From Nemertoderma westbladi (taxonomy: Eukaryota; Xenacoelomorpha; Nemertodermatida; Nemertodermatidae): DNA of 30,442 nt. The stretch is from positions 1 through 30,442 of the forward strand of contig JAUCBJ010000612.1 of assembly GCA_032718475.1 (NCBI GenBank). Direction: 5' to 3'. Shown in pieces: positions 9,522 through 20,011 of the stretch; the stretch's first letter is position 1; each line of letters opens with the position of its first letter. Under the pieces are notes generated by a model. That model was not told where the DNA came from and made no database searches. It saw nothing but the letters and a program-made list of their open reading frames with translations. The translations under genes were made by a program, and so were the position numbers.

Positions 9522-9684
9522 TTACAGATGCTTTATCTACATTAAAGAAGTTTGGAATGTAAACAATTTACGTGATATGACATCACATTTACCCTGGAAT
9601 TACGGCGACATTTCACAAGATGACTTCAAAAAGTATATGAAGAGACATTTAAAATATAAAAATAATATATATGTATTCGGGTAG
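9522..9684 (+). other. Remnant coding-like stretch after the Arg-rich gene
   Basis: An open frame ending TAG at 9684 contains LRDMTSHLPWNYGDISQDDF and a Lys-rich end. It starts inside the preceding gene in another frame, so the true start is unclear. It may be the beginning of the next Polinton gene, cut off by decay or by the insertion that follows. No family is recognised. Confidence 0.25.
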
Positions 9685-10015
9685 ATGAAGGTAGCTAGTA
9701 TCGTTTTCACGACAAATTTTCTACTGTAGAAGATAAATATAGTTATCACCTAAACAGAAAGGATAATTGCTTGAATTACTGCTCTGCTAAAAGGATTGGC
9801 GGGTATGAAATGAAACAATTTTTTGTGAGAACATGATTAACTGAGATGGGTGATAAACAGAAAGAAATAACTGCAGTATAAGATAGTCTTAGATTTCTAT
9901 AATTGTTGAAAAATAAAAGACAATACTTCAGAGTTGTAAAATTTACTGATGTTTTAGATAACAGTATTTTAGAATTTAAAATTTTTCTTGTGGATTTCGT
10001 CTAGTCTGTTTGAAT
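9685..10015. other. Boundary region between Polinton genes and LINE 3' end
   Basis: No gene is recognised. The 3' end of the leftward LINE should lie here, downstream of its ORF2 stop at 10016-10018, but no poly-A or simple tail pins the junction. The missing capsid and protease genes would be expected around this point or in the following kilobases. Confidence 0.4.
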
Positions 10016-12165
10016 TTAGCGAAACAGACATGAAGTATAATATTTTGGATTTCTTTTTTTAAATTTGAATACAATAAGGTAGAGTGAGGGAAGGATATAG
10101 TAAAGGATTTTTTGTTTATATGGAATTAGTGGAGACCTATTATATTTGAGAGAACAGTATTTTTTGTAAGTTCGGGAAAATGAAACTTTGGATTTCTTTT
10201 CCCGAATATAGGGTGGGATGACATTCCAGAGGGGGCCTTGGAAGCTTACGGATTGTTGGGTAGACGTGAGTCGGGCAGTTTGTATGTAATAATCACCATG
10301 AGAGGAAGAGCGTGTAGGGTAACTATGTATTGATTCAGTTTTTCTAAAAAAATTTCCTAAATCAGTAGTTCCGGATAGAGAGTTATTTATGTCATACATG
10401 AAGAGCGCTAGTTGATGTTTATATAGTAGATTAAGGGGTAGAATGTGAAGTGTTTTGTAAATGGGATTAGAAGAGGCTTGATATTGAGAAAATGTTATAC
10501 ATCTGATTAATTTATGTACCTTAGTACAAAGCGGTTTTATTATAGTAGAGTACGTACTCCCCCACAGAATTAGTCCATAGGATAGGTAGGGGTGTATCAA
10601 AGTAAAGTACAGCTGACGTAGAATATTCAGAGGAAAAATATGGCGCAACCTATAAAAAATGCCTGAAGTTCTATAAATTTTCTTGGTAATATATTTTATG
10701 TGAGGTTTCTATGAGAGTTTATTGTCTACATAGATGCTTAAGAATTTTGTAATTGGGATTTTTTTACATTATTGGAATTTATTTTTATTGGAGGTAAATT
10801 ATCTAAATTATGCCGGTAGTTAATAAAGATAGTATATTCAGTTTTGGAAAGATTTAGAGAGAGGCGATTATCGATCAACCAATCAGACAGTTTGTTCAAT
10901 TCTATATTAGTATCAGTAATTAGGTTCTTTATATTGTTTGCTGACTGAAAGAGAGTCGTATCGTCGGCAAAGAGAGTAGTTAATAGGTTAGTACATTTAG
11001 GTAGGTCATTAATATATAGAAGGAATAGTAATGGTGACAGAACCCCGCCTTGTGGCACACCACAGGTTAGAGGTAGAAGGGATGAATGATGATTAGAGAT
11101 AGAAACAAATTGGAATCTAGATGATAAAAACCTAGTTATTAATTGTAAGGGGATGCCGCGAATACTGTAACATTCAAGTTTTTTGAGAAGAATCTCGTGA
11201 GTGATGGTGTCAAATGCTTTTTTTAGGTCTATGTAAATGGCGCATGTTGAGTTCTTATCATCTGAGGCCTGATGGATTTTTTCAACTACAGAAAGTAATG
11301 CATGAGATGTTGAGATTTTATGACGGAAACCATATTGGGAGAATGAGAGAATTGAGAATTTATTGAGATATGAAAGTAACTATGAATTGATTATTTGTTC
11401 TATTATTTTACTAAGGACAGGCAAAAGGGATATGGGTCTATAATTGTTTGGATCGGATGGGTCTTCAGATTTGAAAGATGGGATAATTTTCGCAATTTTA
11501 AGTGAATCTGGATAAAAGCCGAGAGAGGTGGAGAGGTTTATTAAGTAATTGAGATGGATAGAAATAGGTTGAGATGCTAACATTATAAGTTTAGTTGGAA
11601 GAGTATCGTTAGAAGCGGATTTAGGATTGAGATGAAGAAGGTAGTATTGGACTTCTACAGGTGAAGTTTCTACTAATGAAAAAGAGTTAGAATGTCTGTT
11701 AGAGTGTTGGATATGGCGCAGTGGGGAGCGGTTTGATGAAGGGATTTTGTTATTAAGTAGTGGTCCTATCGTAGCAAAATGATTATTTAGAATAGTTGCG
11801 ATTCTGAAAGGATCGGTGATAGTTTCTATTGCGTTTTCTGATCGAACTGTTAACTGACTAGGAATGTTTAATTTCTTAGATTTAGATAGAGCAGAGTTTA
11901 TAATCAACCATGTTTTTTTTATGTTGTTTGAGTTCTCTTGAAATTGTTTATGGTAGTATAGTTTTCCTGCTGAACGTAGTGAAGTTGTTAATTGATTACG
12001 GTAGTTTTTAAATATTGAGTGGTTTGATTCTGTTGGGTTTTTTAAGTACTTCCGGTATAACTTATTTTTTTGTATGGTACTGGATACAAGAGATTCAGTT
12101 ATCCAAGGTTTATCGGGCATTTTTCGAGGTCTACATTAGTGTCGCCAGTAATTATTACGTCGTAC
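10016..12165 (-). pseudogene. LINE ORF2: endonuclease remnant plus reverse transcriptase (CR1/jockey-like)
   Basis: Read leftward. The endonuclease motif ITGDTNVDL is at about 12126-12150; the sequence then jumps directly to KPWITESLV (12120-12090), so most of the endonuclease and linker is deleted. RT blocks follow: NNYRPISLLPVLSKIIE (about 11400-11450), an in-frame TAG at 11380, QYGFRHKIST, IDLKKAFDTI, GVPQGGVLSPLLF (about 11030-11060) and the catalytic FADDTTLF (10951-10975). After a frameshift near 10740 and another TAG, the C-terminal domain (HPYLSYGLILWG, YPTRSS, FQGPLWNVIPP) runs to 10016. It would reverse-transcribe its own mRNA at a nicked target; this copy is dead. Clade placement is by eye. 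Confidence 0.9.
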
Positions 12166-12480
12166 TTTTTATTTTATTATTAAAATCAGATTCTGTGAAA
12201 GTACCACCTCCGAAATTGAGATTATTTAGATTATTGTCTGGATCGATGTTTGAAAAAGTCTGGTTTAATATGTTGGGCTCTGAAGGTTCATTCAAGTCTG
12301 GAAAAATTTCATTATCATTAGATTCTACTGAATTGAACGGAAATATTTCAGGATAGCAATGAATGCAGTAGATATCAATTAAATAAATTGGAGATGAGCT
12401 GTTGCAACTGTAATTAAAGGTGTAATATTGTGGGTTTGTTCAGAAGTGGAAAAAATGGGAGCGCGTCACCGGGGGTTGAA

Positions 12481-12530
12481 CCAGCACTATACGCACGTTT
12501 CGGCCTAACAGGCCTCATCAGTAGCGCTAA
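12481..12530 (-). ncRNA. Hammerhead self-cleaving ribozyme, type I, copy 1
   Basis: The sequence is identical to copy 2, 340 bp away. On the minus strand the conserved core CTGATGA is followed by stem II (GGCC-TGTTA-GGCC), GAAA, a very short stem III (ACG/CGT) and GTA as cleavage triplet, predicted between 12490 and 12489. Stem I forms between the bases just before CTGATGA and those just after GTA. Confidence 0.88.
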
Positions 12531-12781
12531 CCAGCTCAGCCACTAGCCCCTGACACTCGCAGTCCCACCTAATCCACTTCTATTGAACGGGCAGTCTTAA
12601 GTTGCAAATATTCTATCTCTAACAGCGGACCTAACGGCCTCAAGTATGCTAGAGTGAAACAGGAGGGAAGTACAAATAAATAAATATTCATCTCGGTATT
12701 GCTGCCAGGTGATATTAATTAAATAAATTGGAGATGAGCTGTTGCAACTGTAATTAAAGGTGTAATATTGTGGGTTTGTTC

Positions 12782-12921
12782 AGAAGTGGAAAAAATTGGA
12801 GCGCGTCACCGGGGGTTGAACCAGCACTATACGCACGTTTCGGCCTAACAGGCCTCATCAGTAGCGCTAACCAGCTCAGCCACTAGCCCCTGACACTCGC
12901 AGTCCCACCTAATCCACTTCT
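12782..12921 (-). ncRNA. tRNA-like pol III promoter module around hammerhead copy 2
   Basis: On the minus strand an A-box-like TGGCTGAGCTGG (12882-12871) and a B-box GGTTCAACCCC (12822-12812) flank the hammerhead, which occupies the position of the anticodon/variable region of a tRNA. A 9-bp inverted repeat AGAAGTGGA/TCCACTTCT (12782-12790 and 12913-12921) brackets the module and could close it as one long stem. Copy 1 has the same arrangement at 12442-12581. This is a tRNA-derived SINE head or a retrozyme with internal promoter. It is not a functional tRNA gene. Confidence 0.7.
12821..12870 (-). ncRNA. Hammerhead self-cleaving ribozyme, type I, copy 2
   Basis: Read on the minus strand: the stem I 5' strand (12870-12862) pairs with 12829-12821 over nine positions, three of them G-U (12865/12826, 12869/12822, 12870/12821). 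Core CTGATGA is at 12861-12855, stem II GGCC/GGCC (12854-12851 with 12845-12842) closes a TGTTA loop, and GAAA is at 12841-12838. Stem III is A12838-U12831, C12837-G12832, G12836-C12833 with a 2-nt loop. The cleavage triplet is GUA, with scission predicted between 12830 and 12829. All invariant core bases are present. Such tiny stem III hammerheads are known in metazoan retrozymes and Penelope-like elements and are thought to act mainly as dimers, which the tandem arrangement would allow. Confidence 0.9.
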
Positions 12922-13142
12922 ATTGAACGGGCAGTCTTAAGTTGCAAATATTCTATCTCTAACAGCGGACCTAACAGCCTCAAGTATGCTAGAGTGAAAC
13001 AGGAGGGAAGTACAAATAAATAAATATTCAGCTCGGTATTGCTGCCAGGTGATATTAATTATTATTAATTAATAAAATAATTAAAGAATTAAATAAATTG
13101 GAGATGAGCTGTTGCAACTGTAATTAAAGGTGTAATATTGTG

Positions 13143-13832
13143 CATTGATTTCAGTCGGTGGTTTCGGAAGAATAGACGCGAACTCGTCGAGTTCTATTTC
13201 GGATTTAATGAGAACAGGAGTTGAACCTTCGCCCAGACGAACAAACACATTGCCATTGCGTGTATATACCGAATGAACTCATCCATCGCGTTTTAGTGCA
13301 GAAAGGGAGCGAACGAGCGCGGCCCGATGTTGGGTAAGGTGTTTAGACAAGTGTATAGGATGAGGTAGACTCTTTTTATTACAAAGTGCTGTGATTCTTG
13401 AGCCGTGGCCATAGAACCTTATAATCATGGGTCGACGTTTTTCAGTGATGCCTTTCGTACCCAGTCGGTGGAATACGTCGACTTCATCTATACTGACGTT
13501 CACATAGCGGAGGACGACGATTAGGTTATCGCGTTCTTTTTTCGAATCTAATGTCTCTTCTATGTTGTATATGAGAATATTGTGTCGTCACCCATATTGG
13601 TCACTTTCGTCATTAGAATTCTTTAATTCCGTGTTTTCTTTCTTAAGCGAGGAGATTTCATTCTCTAGAGCGGAAATACGATCTGTAGAAGCAGACAATT
13701 GGTTCCTAAGAGATTGCATTTGAGTTTTAATTCGACTTTAATATCGAGCTGTCCTTGCTTCAATTCGTTTAGAATGTCGAAGATATTGCTATCATGAGGG
13801 GAAATCGCATCTGTCATGCTAGAGTTGGCCAT
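13143..13832 (-). pseudogene. LINE ORF1p: coiled coil, RRM and C-terminal RNA-binding domain
   Basis: Leftward from ATG 13832-13830 (MANSSMTDAI). After a frameshift near 13730-13740 there is a heptad-rich segment (ISALENEISSLKKEN), then an RRM-like part (HNILIYNIEE, NLIVVLRYVNVSIDEVDVFHRLG), RRPMIIRF and a basic C-terminal domain (HLTQHRAALVRSLSALKRDG). This is the L1-type ORF1 architecture, an RNA-binding chaperone that trimerises through its coiled coil. TAG/TGA stops interrupt it, including TGA at 13279-13281 inside a segment that continues in frame as VFVRLGEGSTPVLI. The frame runs on into 13142 and is interrupted there by the hammerhead repeat insertion, resuming beyond 12377 as DIYCIHCYPEIFPF. 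Confidence 0.8.
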
Positions 13833-14300
13833 TGGTAGTCTAATCGATATTAAAGATCCTTACAAAGTTAGTAGAGGAGTTGGTTAGGCGGCCAGCGTTA
13901 TCGGGAGGGTATTGCATCAGTGTAAATTCTGCGAGTAAAACTTTGACAGGCTACATAACACTGTAGAGCAGTATAGGAGTTGTACAGTAGTCAAGTCAGT
14001 ATATCAGTTTTGACCATCAGTTGATAAGTTAATATAAAAATAGAATAAATTTTTTTTACAACAAGTTCTCTAAAAGGAATCAATTGCGCTAGGTTAACCA
14101 TACACATTTAACAATATGACGTAGACGTAACATATAGAGTAAGTATTCCAGTATTCTAATATAGTTGTATCACGAAACATCCTATACATCGCAAACTAAT
14201 AACTCATACAGTAGTTGACCAGTGATATAACCTTAGTAATATTAGTCAGAAATGCAACATAATATGTACAGGATGTAATGCTAGCCTGCTGGTACTGGTA
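13833..14300. other. Region upstream of LINE ORF1, no gene seen
   Basis: No coding sequence is recognised. If the LINE extends this far, this is its 5' untranslated region next to the tandem array. Confidence 0.4.
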
Positions 14301-15340
14301 CCGGTACCGTTAAAATCAATAATCTGGTATAGGCATATCCACAGCTGTCATCCACTTTATCAGTACTGGTAGTGATCTACTCTTCCAACACTGCAGTTGC
14401 GGTCTACCGGTATCAATGATCTAGTTCAATAGCATTTGTTTTGTCCACCTATAAGCCTACTGCAGTCAGGCTGTACCTTGATTCCGAAAATGCTCAATTA
14501 CTAACCTATTGCTAGCAGTTGGGGAGAAGTTCAAATTTCAACTGAGTTGGAATTTACCGGTAGTGTTCTGCTCTTCCAACACTGCAGTCGCGGTCTACCA
14601 GTATCAGTAATCTAGTTAAATAGCATTTGTATTTTCCACCTATAAGCCTACTGCAGTCAGGCTGTACCTTGATTCTGAAAATGCTCAATTACCAACCTAT
14701 TGCTAGCAGTTGGGGAACCGGTACCGTTAAAATCAATAATCTGGTATAGGCCTACCCACAGCGTTCATCCACTTTATCAGTACCGGTAGTGTTCTACCCT
14801 TCCAACACTGCAGTTGCGGTCTACCGGTATCAGTAATCTAGTTCAATAGCATTTGTTTTTTCCACCTATAAGCCTACTGCAGTCAGGCTGTACCTTGATT
14901 CTGAAAATGCTCAATTACTAACCTATTGCTAGCAGTTGGGGAGAAGTTCAAATTTCAACTGAGTTGAAATTTACCGGTAGTGTTCTACTCTTCCAACACT
15001 GCAGTCGTGGTCTACCAGTACCAGTAATCTAGTTCAATAGCATTTGTTTTTTCCACCTATAAGCTTACTGCAGTCAGGCATACCTTGATTCTGAAATGCT
15101 TAATTACTAACCTATTGCAAGTACATCTGAAAATGCTTGCCTAATGACCTATCAATAGTCATCCTGTACCTTGATTCTGAAAATGCTTAATTACTAACCA
15201 ATCGCTAGTACATCTGAAAATGCTTGCCTAAAGAACTATCATTAGTCATAATATATATCTTGATTCTGAAAATGCTTAAATTACTAACCAATCGCTAGTA
15301 CATCTGAAAATGCTTGCCTAATGACCTAGCCTAGCAGTAG
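14301..15340. repeat. Tandem array, 417-bp higher-order unit with about 190-bp sub-units, then about 100-bp units
   Basis: CCGGTACCGTTAAAATCAAT occurs at 14301 and again at 14718, giving a 417-bp period. Inside each unit the block around TTCCAACACTGCAGT ... ATAAGCCTACTGCAGTCAGG recurs about every 190-225 bp (near 14385, 14575, 14800, 14990). From about 15120 a shorter unit with CATCTGAAAATGCTTGCCTAA repeats near 15123, 15212 and 15300. It lies just upstream of the LINE ORF1 on the LINE's own strand, like the promoter monomer arrays of some LINEs; that role is inference. Confidence 0.75.
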
Positions 15341-15662
15341 TTATCATTCGCATTACCGGTACTGTTCGATGATTAGGTAATGTATGCTTTACTACCAGTA
15401 CTGGTTGTCTATTGGAAGCTGTCATGTACAGCTGTTTATTTGCAATAGATTATGCTATCAACAAAAGCAGTCAGTAACTTTACCGATAGACTAACAGAAG
15501 AGAATTATAATCAACAAATATTCTAGGGTAAAAAGAAAAATCATACAAGTCAGTCAGGCAGTCAGGCATGGAGTTAGTCAGCTTGTGGGAGTCATGCTTA
15601 TTCAAACGAGGTTAGTTTTCCTAACTATTGGTAGATCGATTAACAAAATAATGTTGAATTTC

Positions 15663-16217
15663 CTAATTATATTTTACAGCTAAAATCCCGCCACCAAACA
15701 TTAATAAATAATTAACCAGTTTACTAAATATAGGATAATATATATGAAAATTAGAAGGCAAACACATTAATGTACATTTACCGGTATAAAAGCAGCAAAT
15801 GACTACGGTGTTATTTATTCTTATTTTGCAATTATTAAAAATTTCAGGGTCATAAATATTTTGAAGTTTTACATTATCAAATACAACATAAAATCCGGTA
15901 TTGTTTATCAATAACCTATAGACTACAGAGTTAATACTAAAAATATAAGTACATAAATTAACAGATTTTAAAATCAAATTAATATTTGTTTTATCAAATA
16001 TATGCTTTCTTACTTTTTAGAAATTATACTTACTACCTAATAATGTAATTCTACCATTTTTAAATATTAATAATGTTGCACCAAATATCTTATATATAAA
16101 CTGATTTGGTTTGAGTATGAGTTTACCGGATAATTGATTTTTTAATTTTTTCAAATTAATCGCTGACACTCGCTCGCAACTTATATTCTTATTAACTATC
16201 TGATACGGGTTGTTCAT
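15663..16217 (-). pseudogene. TATA-binding-protein-like gene of the Polinton (one internal stop)
   Basis: Leftward from ATG 16217, overlapping the end of polB by 26 bp. One frame of about 184 codons is interrupted by a single TAA at 16019-16017. The product has two half repeats with the TBP signature. Half 1 has LKPNQFIYKIF then TLLIFKNGRITLLGSK, matching the eukaryotic TBP strands N-P-x-R-F and TALIFSSGKMVCTGAK. Half 2 has IYDPEIFNNCKIRI then VVICCFYTGKCTLMCLPS and a helix YYPIFSKLVNYL, matching TBP's YEPELFPGL, VLLIFVSGKVVLTGAK and the following helix. The order, spacing (about 95 residues between halves) and total length of one TBP core all agree. The second half has lost the TG of the G-A-K turn. 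TBP binds the minor groove of TATA promoters; here it would give the element its own promoter recognition. TBP is not in the Polinton core set as I know it. Confidence 0.75.
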
Positions 16218-19200
16218 TGTTTGGTTCCGGATAAATAGGTATATTGATTCTTTTTACTGGTTTTACCAGCTTTGTTTTATAGTGACCCCAGGGAAGTGAA
16301 TGATTTTATTAACCCAATACTACTTATCATCAAAGCTGCTGATAGCAAACTTATCTCGTACTACAGTGTAGACTTTGTGTAATTCGCTCTGAAATAGTGA
16401 AATTTCTTGTTCTATTTCCTCGTTATCATTATAGGCTCTTTTATAATCTTGGTGACTAATTTTTTTGTCTATAACAGCTCTTGTTATTCCTTTGAGGCTT
16501 TGAGGAAATTACTCTGTGAAATATTATAATAACATCCAATGAGAGAATCAGTATCTGAGGCAACGAATTCTATGCAACAATTTAACTCTTTCTCAATAGG
16601 CAGTAATCTATCGTAGTACAGCTCATACATATCAAGTTTTGCCAAATCCAAGACAGCACTACCTACATAAATGGGTTTATCAAGGGTTACTGTGTCTTTC
16701 ACTAATAAATGACCTGATAAGAAATTATTATAAATTATGAAATTTTCGTGATTAATACATTTCACCAATTGATCACATTTCTCTTTGCTATTAGCAATAC
16801 GGAAATTACAACGATCTCATATCTTCTCTATTGCTTTACCAAATAACGAGTTATTTAGCAGCTTTGCAACAGCTGTTTCAATGTAAGTTTTTGCTAAACG
16901 TCTTTGATTAATATTAAAATCTATATAGGGTTTAAATACAAAGTCTTGATGGAAAGAATACCATTTATGTAGCTTAGTAACAATTAAACCTTGTTTTATA
17001 TAAAATTTTAAGAGTTTTAAATATAGATGATAGAATTCTTTATCGAATTGTATCAACATAAGTTTTGGTTGATACATATTATATCTACCTAGAATTCCTC
17101 TTTGTTTGCGTAAATTATTAAATTGGTCTCTCATATATGGTGAAAGCATTGTTTCATTTATACTTAAATGTTCCAGGGCTAAGGGTAGTTCTAATGCTCG
17201 ATCATGAATATCTTTAGGATATTTCAAATCGCAAATTAAGAAAAACCCAATGTCAGCTTCAGTATCAAGATTTGTTAAATACTTCATTAGTTCTTCTGGA
17301 GTAGCATCCTCTAAATGCGCAACATTGAGTTGTTTGAATTAAGAGGTTGGTAGCTTTTTACTTAAATTATCTGAATATAAGGAATTAAAATCTATATTGA
17401 AAATATGACACTCTTCCTTGCTCGGATCATAATTATCAGTATATATATACCTGGTATATTTTATTCTATATAATGCCTTCGATGGAATGAAACCCCACCT
17501 CTAATGGATGCTTCAAAATCTCTATAAGCTTGGTAATCCTTTATTAATTCTAATCTACAATTATTATATTTCAGGGCGCAATCATAAGTGAATGCTGCGA
17601 TACTGCAATAGTAAACTACTTCTAATTTATAGTTTTGTCTACATACTCTCCTAAAATTCTCAAATATATCAGCGAGGAGACAAATATCGAGGTTTAAGTA
17701 TGCAAAAAGATAATCCTTGAGATTCGAACAGTCAAACTGACTCCATGATATGTTAGCAAAAATATAATCCTCAGGTGTACAGGTATTTTGTGTTAAGTTA
17801 CTAAAAAATTTGTCTATCGATGGTAATTTCGAATTAATCGTTTAATAAATTTAAATCTGTCAGGTACTCGTAGGGAAATATACCTTTTCGTTTAAGTGTT
17901 GCATTGTTTAAATTCGGATAAAAATATTTCATTTGCTGTACAGTAATTGGTAAAACTGATGTTATATCCTCGCTGTCTATATCCTTTGTTGAATAATCAA
18001 CTAAATTACTTAAAGAAAATGTTAAAAATTGATATGTGTCTAAGACACGTAACTCGATTTTAGTTTTTTGGTCTTTCACTGGTATATGCATACTCAGTGA
18101 AATATACCTTTCAGAATTTTTAGGTATCACCTTTATATCCCAATCGGAATATTTATTGTTGCAAAAACCAACTTGCAAAAGAAAATGCAAATCGTAGTGA
18201 TTGCAGTTATGAGCAGCGAGTATATACATGTGACATTTCAATGATAAAGAGCAGTTACATGCGTTACAAGTGGCTGCTATATAGTTACCATTAATATGTG
18301 AGTGATGTTTGTTTTTCTCAGACTTATCCTTAAATAAAACATCACAATAAAAACAAGTTTTAGCATTCCAAAAACTTAACTTATCTACATCATTAAGTAT
18401 CATTTTTTCTCGTGTGTAGTCTTCTGACCACTTATATAATTGGATAATGTCATTATATAAAGAGTCTAAAAACTCTTGTATACAGTTATTATGATGAGTC
18501 TTTGTAAAGGTTTTCAAATAAAATTTTGGTGGATCGATTAATTCACTACTAGGGACAACTATATAACTTACGGCGCATGGAATATGCTTCTGACTAAATT
18601 TACTGTTGCAGACTGGCTCGAAAATAGATTCTATGTCAAAATATATTACAAACAATGCCGGTAATTTTCTGTCTAAATTTCTAAAGCTAATGTGAGTTCT
18701 TTTTTCAGATGGTAGCTTCTCAACTTGACTCGAACCTTGATAACAAGCAAGACGGTGACGTTCTAGAACATCCTTACTGTAGAAATGAGTTATACACCTT
18801 TCGCAATATTTCCTACATCTAATATGCTTACATATTGTATTTATCAAGCGATTCAGGTTAGTTATACAAACATAATGGTTTTGTTTACATGTATTCTTAT
18901 TTTTTACAAGTAATATATTCAATAACTCTTTTTCTGGAGTAATTTTACTAAATGGTGCCTGTCTTAATATAGATACTCGATTGTTATCATAGAGTAATAA
19001 ATTAATTATATATTTCAAATTTTGTTTTTCAAAAAGTTTAATCGCTAGCTGCCACTCTGTTGGATAATCTTTGTTCCTATTGTCAAAAATGAAATGTTTC
19101 ATGTAATCTGTGTACTATGAAGTACAATATTTATGATCTTTCACTTTGCTACTAAATTTTGTGGCTATAATAGCCCATTTGAAACAGTCATTATCAGCCG

Positions 19201-20011
19201 TTTGTATATTTATTGTACATTGTTTAGCCGATAGACCTTTATATTTCAGTGACTTAGACTTGGATTCGGCTACTTTAATTTCCACTCTTAATAAAGATTT
19301 AACGTGCCACCCTGAGCCTCGTGTGTTAAACATAGCTATTTGTTGTAATAAATTCTCCAGTACATACTCCAACCAAATATTGAAACTTTCATGAGAATCT
19401 AGGGTATTAACTGCACCGCCTGAAGAACTAAAATAGAAAGATTCTAATTGCTCACCCTCTGAAAAATGTGATCGATACATGAGTATATTCACACCTAGCC
19501 AGGGTCTAAGTACATTCATTTCGCTAAGTTTTCCTAATAATAACTTTTCAATATAAGGGAGAATTTGTACTATCAATGAATGAATGTCAGGAAAATCTTC
19601 ATCAGTTGGAAGATTGTAAACATAGATTTCTAAACGGTTATCGTGCGTGGCTCGTTCGATGCTAAAAATTGATGAACCTTGACCGGGTTTCGGTCTTTTT
19701 CTAAATGCGACATTATTGTTTTGGATCTGCCGTGGTGGTCTAACATGATAATAACGTTGGTGACAGTCGTGACGTAAATAATTCTCATATAAATACTCTT
19801 TATTACAAGTAGGACAAGTCTTTTCATACACGCAAAACTTCATTTCTTTACAACCCGTAGTTGATTCATGTCGTTTAAAAATGTCTTCTTTAGGTATGTA
19901 AATATGACAATTAAAACAAGAATAAACTTCAAAATGTGACTTCAGGTGAGTTAAATAATTATGTTTAGAAATTTGAAGTGGACAAAATGGACATGTCAAT
20001 TGTTTATCCAT
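16192..20011 (-). pseudogene. polB: Protein-primed DNA polymerase B of the Polinton, multiply broken
   Basis: Leftward, about 1,250 codons from ATG 20011. The N-terminus has three zinc-finger-like motifs (CPFC...H...H, CFNC, CPTC) and the Polinton block GSGWHVKSLLRVEIKV ... CTINIQTADNDCFKW. Then come a treble-clef CFYC...HSHINGNYIAATCNACN, exonuclease motifs YFDIES (ExoI) and HNCNHYDLHFLLQ (ExoII), KGIFPYEYL, AYLNLDICLLADIF (ExoIII), motif A IDFNSLYS (about 17380-17400), motif B KLLNNSLFGKA (about 16835-16865) and motif C ASDTDSLI (DTDS at 16544-16555). The C-terminus has GITRAVIDKKISHQDY and SSFDDK before the tail. In-frame stops lie at 19115, about 17339, 16817, 16484 and near 16330, with frameshifts near 17835, 17480 and 16480, so it is inactive. 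The enzyme replicates the element from a protein primer at the TIR ends. Confidence 0.96.

Larger units (their letters stand above)
12377..13142 (-). repeat. Retrozyme/hammerhead-SINE array: T-R-T-R-T, 340-bp period
   Basis: A 56-bp sequence T is present three times with no differences (12377-12432, 12717-12772, 13087-13142). Between the copies lie R1 (12433-12716, 284 bp) and R2 (12773-13086, 314 bp, with an extra AT-rich 30 bp at its end). R1 and R2 differ at only about three sites. T belongs to the host LINE: it reads in frame with ORF1 on both sides. R is the inserted unit and holds tRNA-like pol III boxes and a hammerhead ribozyme on the minus strand. The simplest history is insertion of R with a long duplication of T, then tandem duplication of the T-R unit. 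Confidence 0.85.
10016..15360 (-). mobile_element. Leftward non-LTR retrotransposon inserted in the middle of the Polinton
   Basis: ORF1 (13832 to about 12170) precedes ORF2 (12165-10016), both on the minus strand. The tandem-repeat block 14301-15340 lies directly upstream of ORF1 and may be its 5' promoter array. The outer limits are approximate because neither target-site duplication nor 3' tail is visible. The element separates the rightward and leftward gene blocks of the Polinton. Confidence 0.75.

Noticed and set aside
12015-12356. 113-aa open frame on the plus strand
   Set aside because: It is antisense to the LINE ORF2 N-terminal and endonuclease region, whose minus-strand reading has family motifs.
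12442-12921. Functional tRNA genes
   Set aside because: A and B boxes are present but the region between them is a hammerhead and no acceptor or anticodon arm fits; it is a tRNA-derived promoter module.
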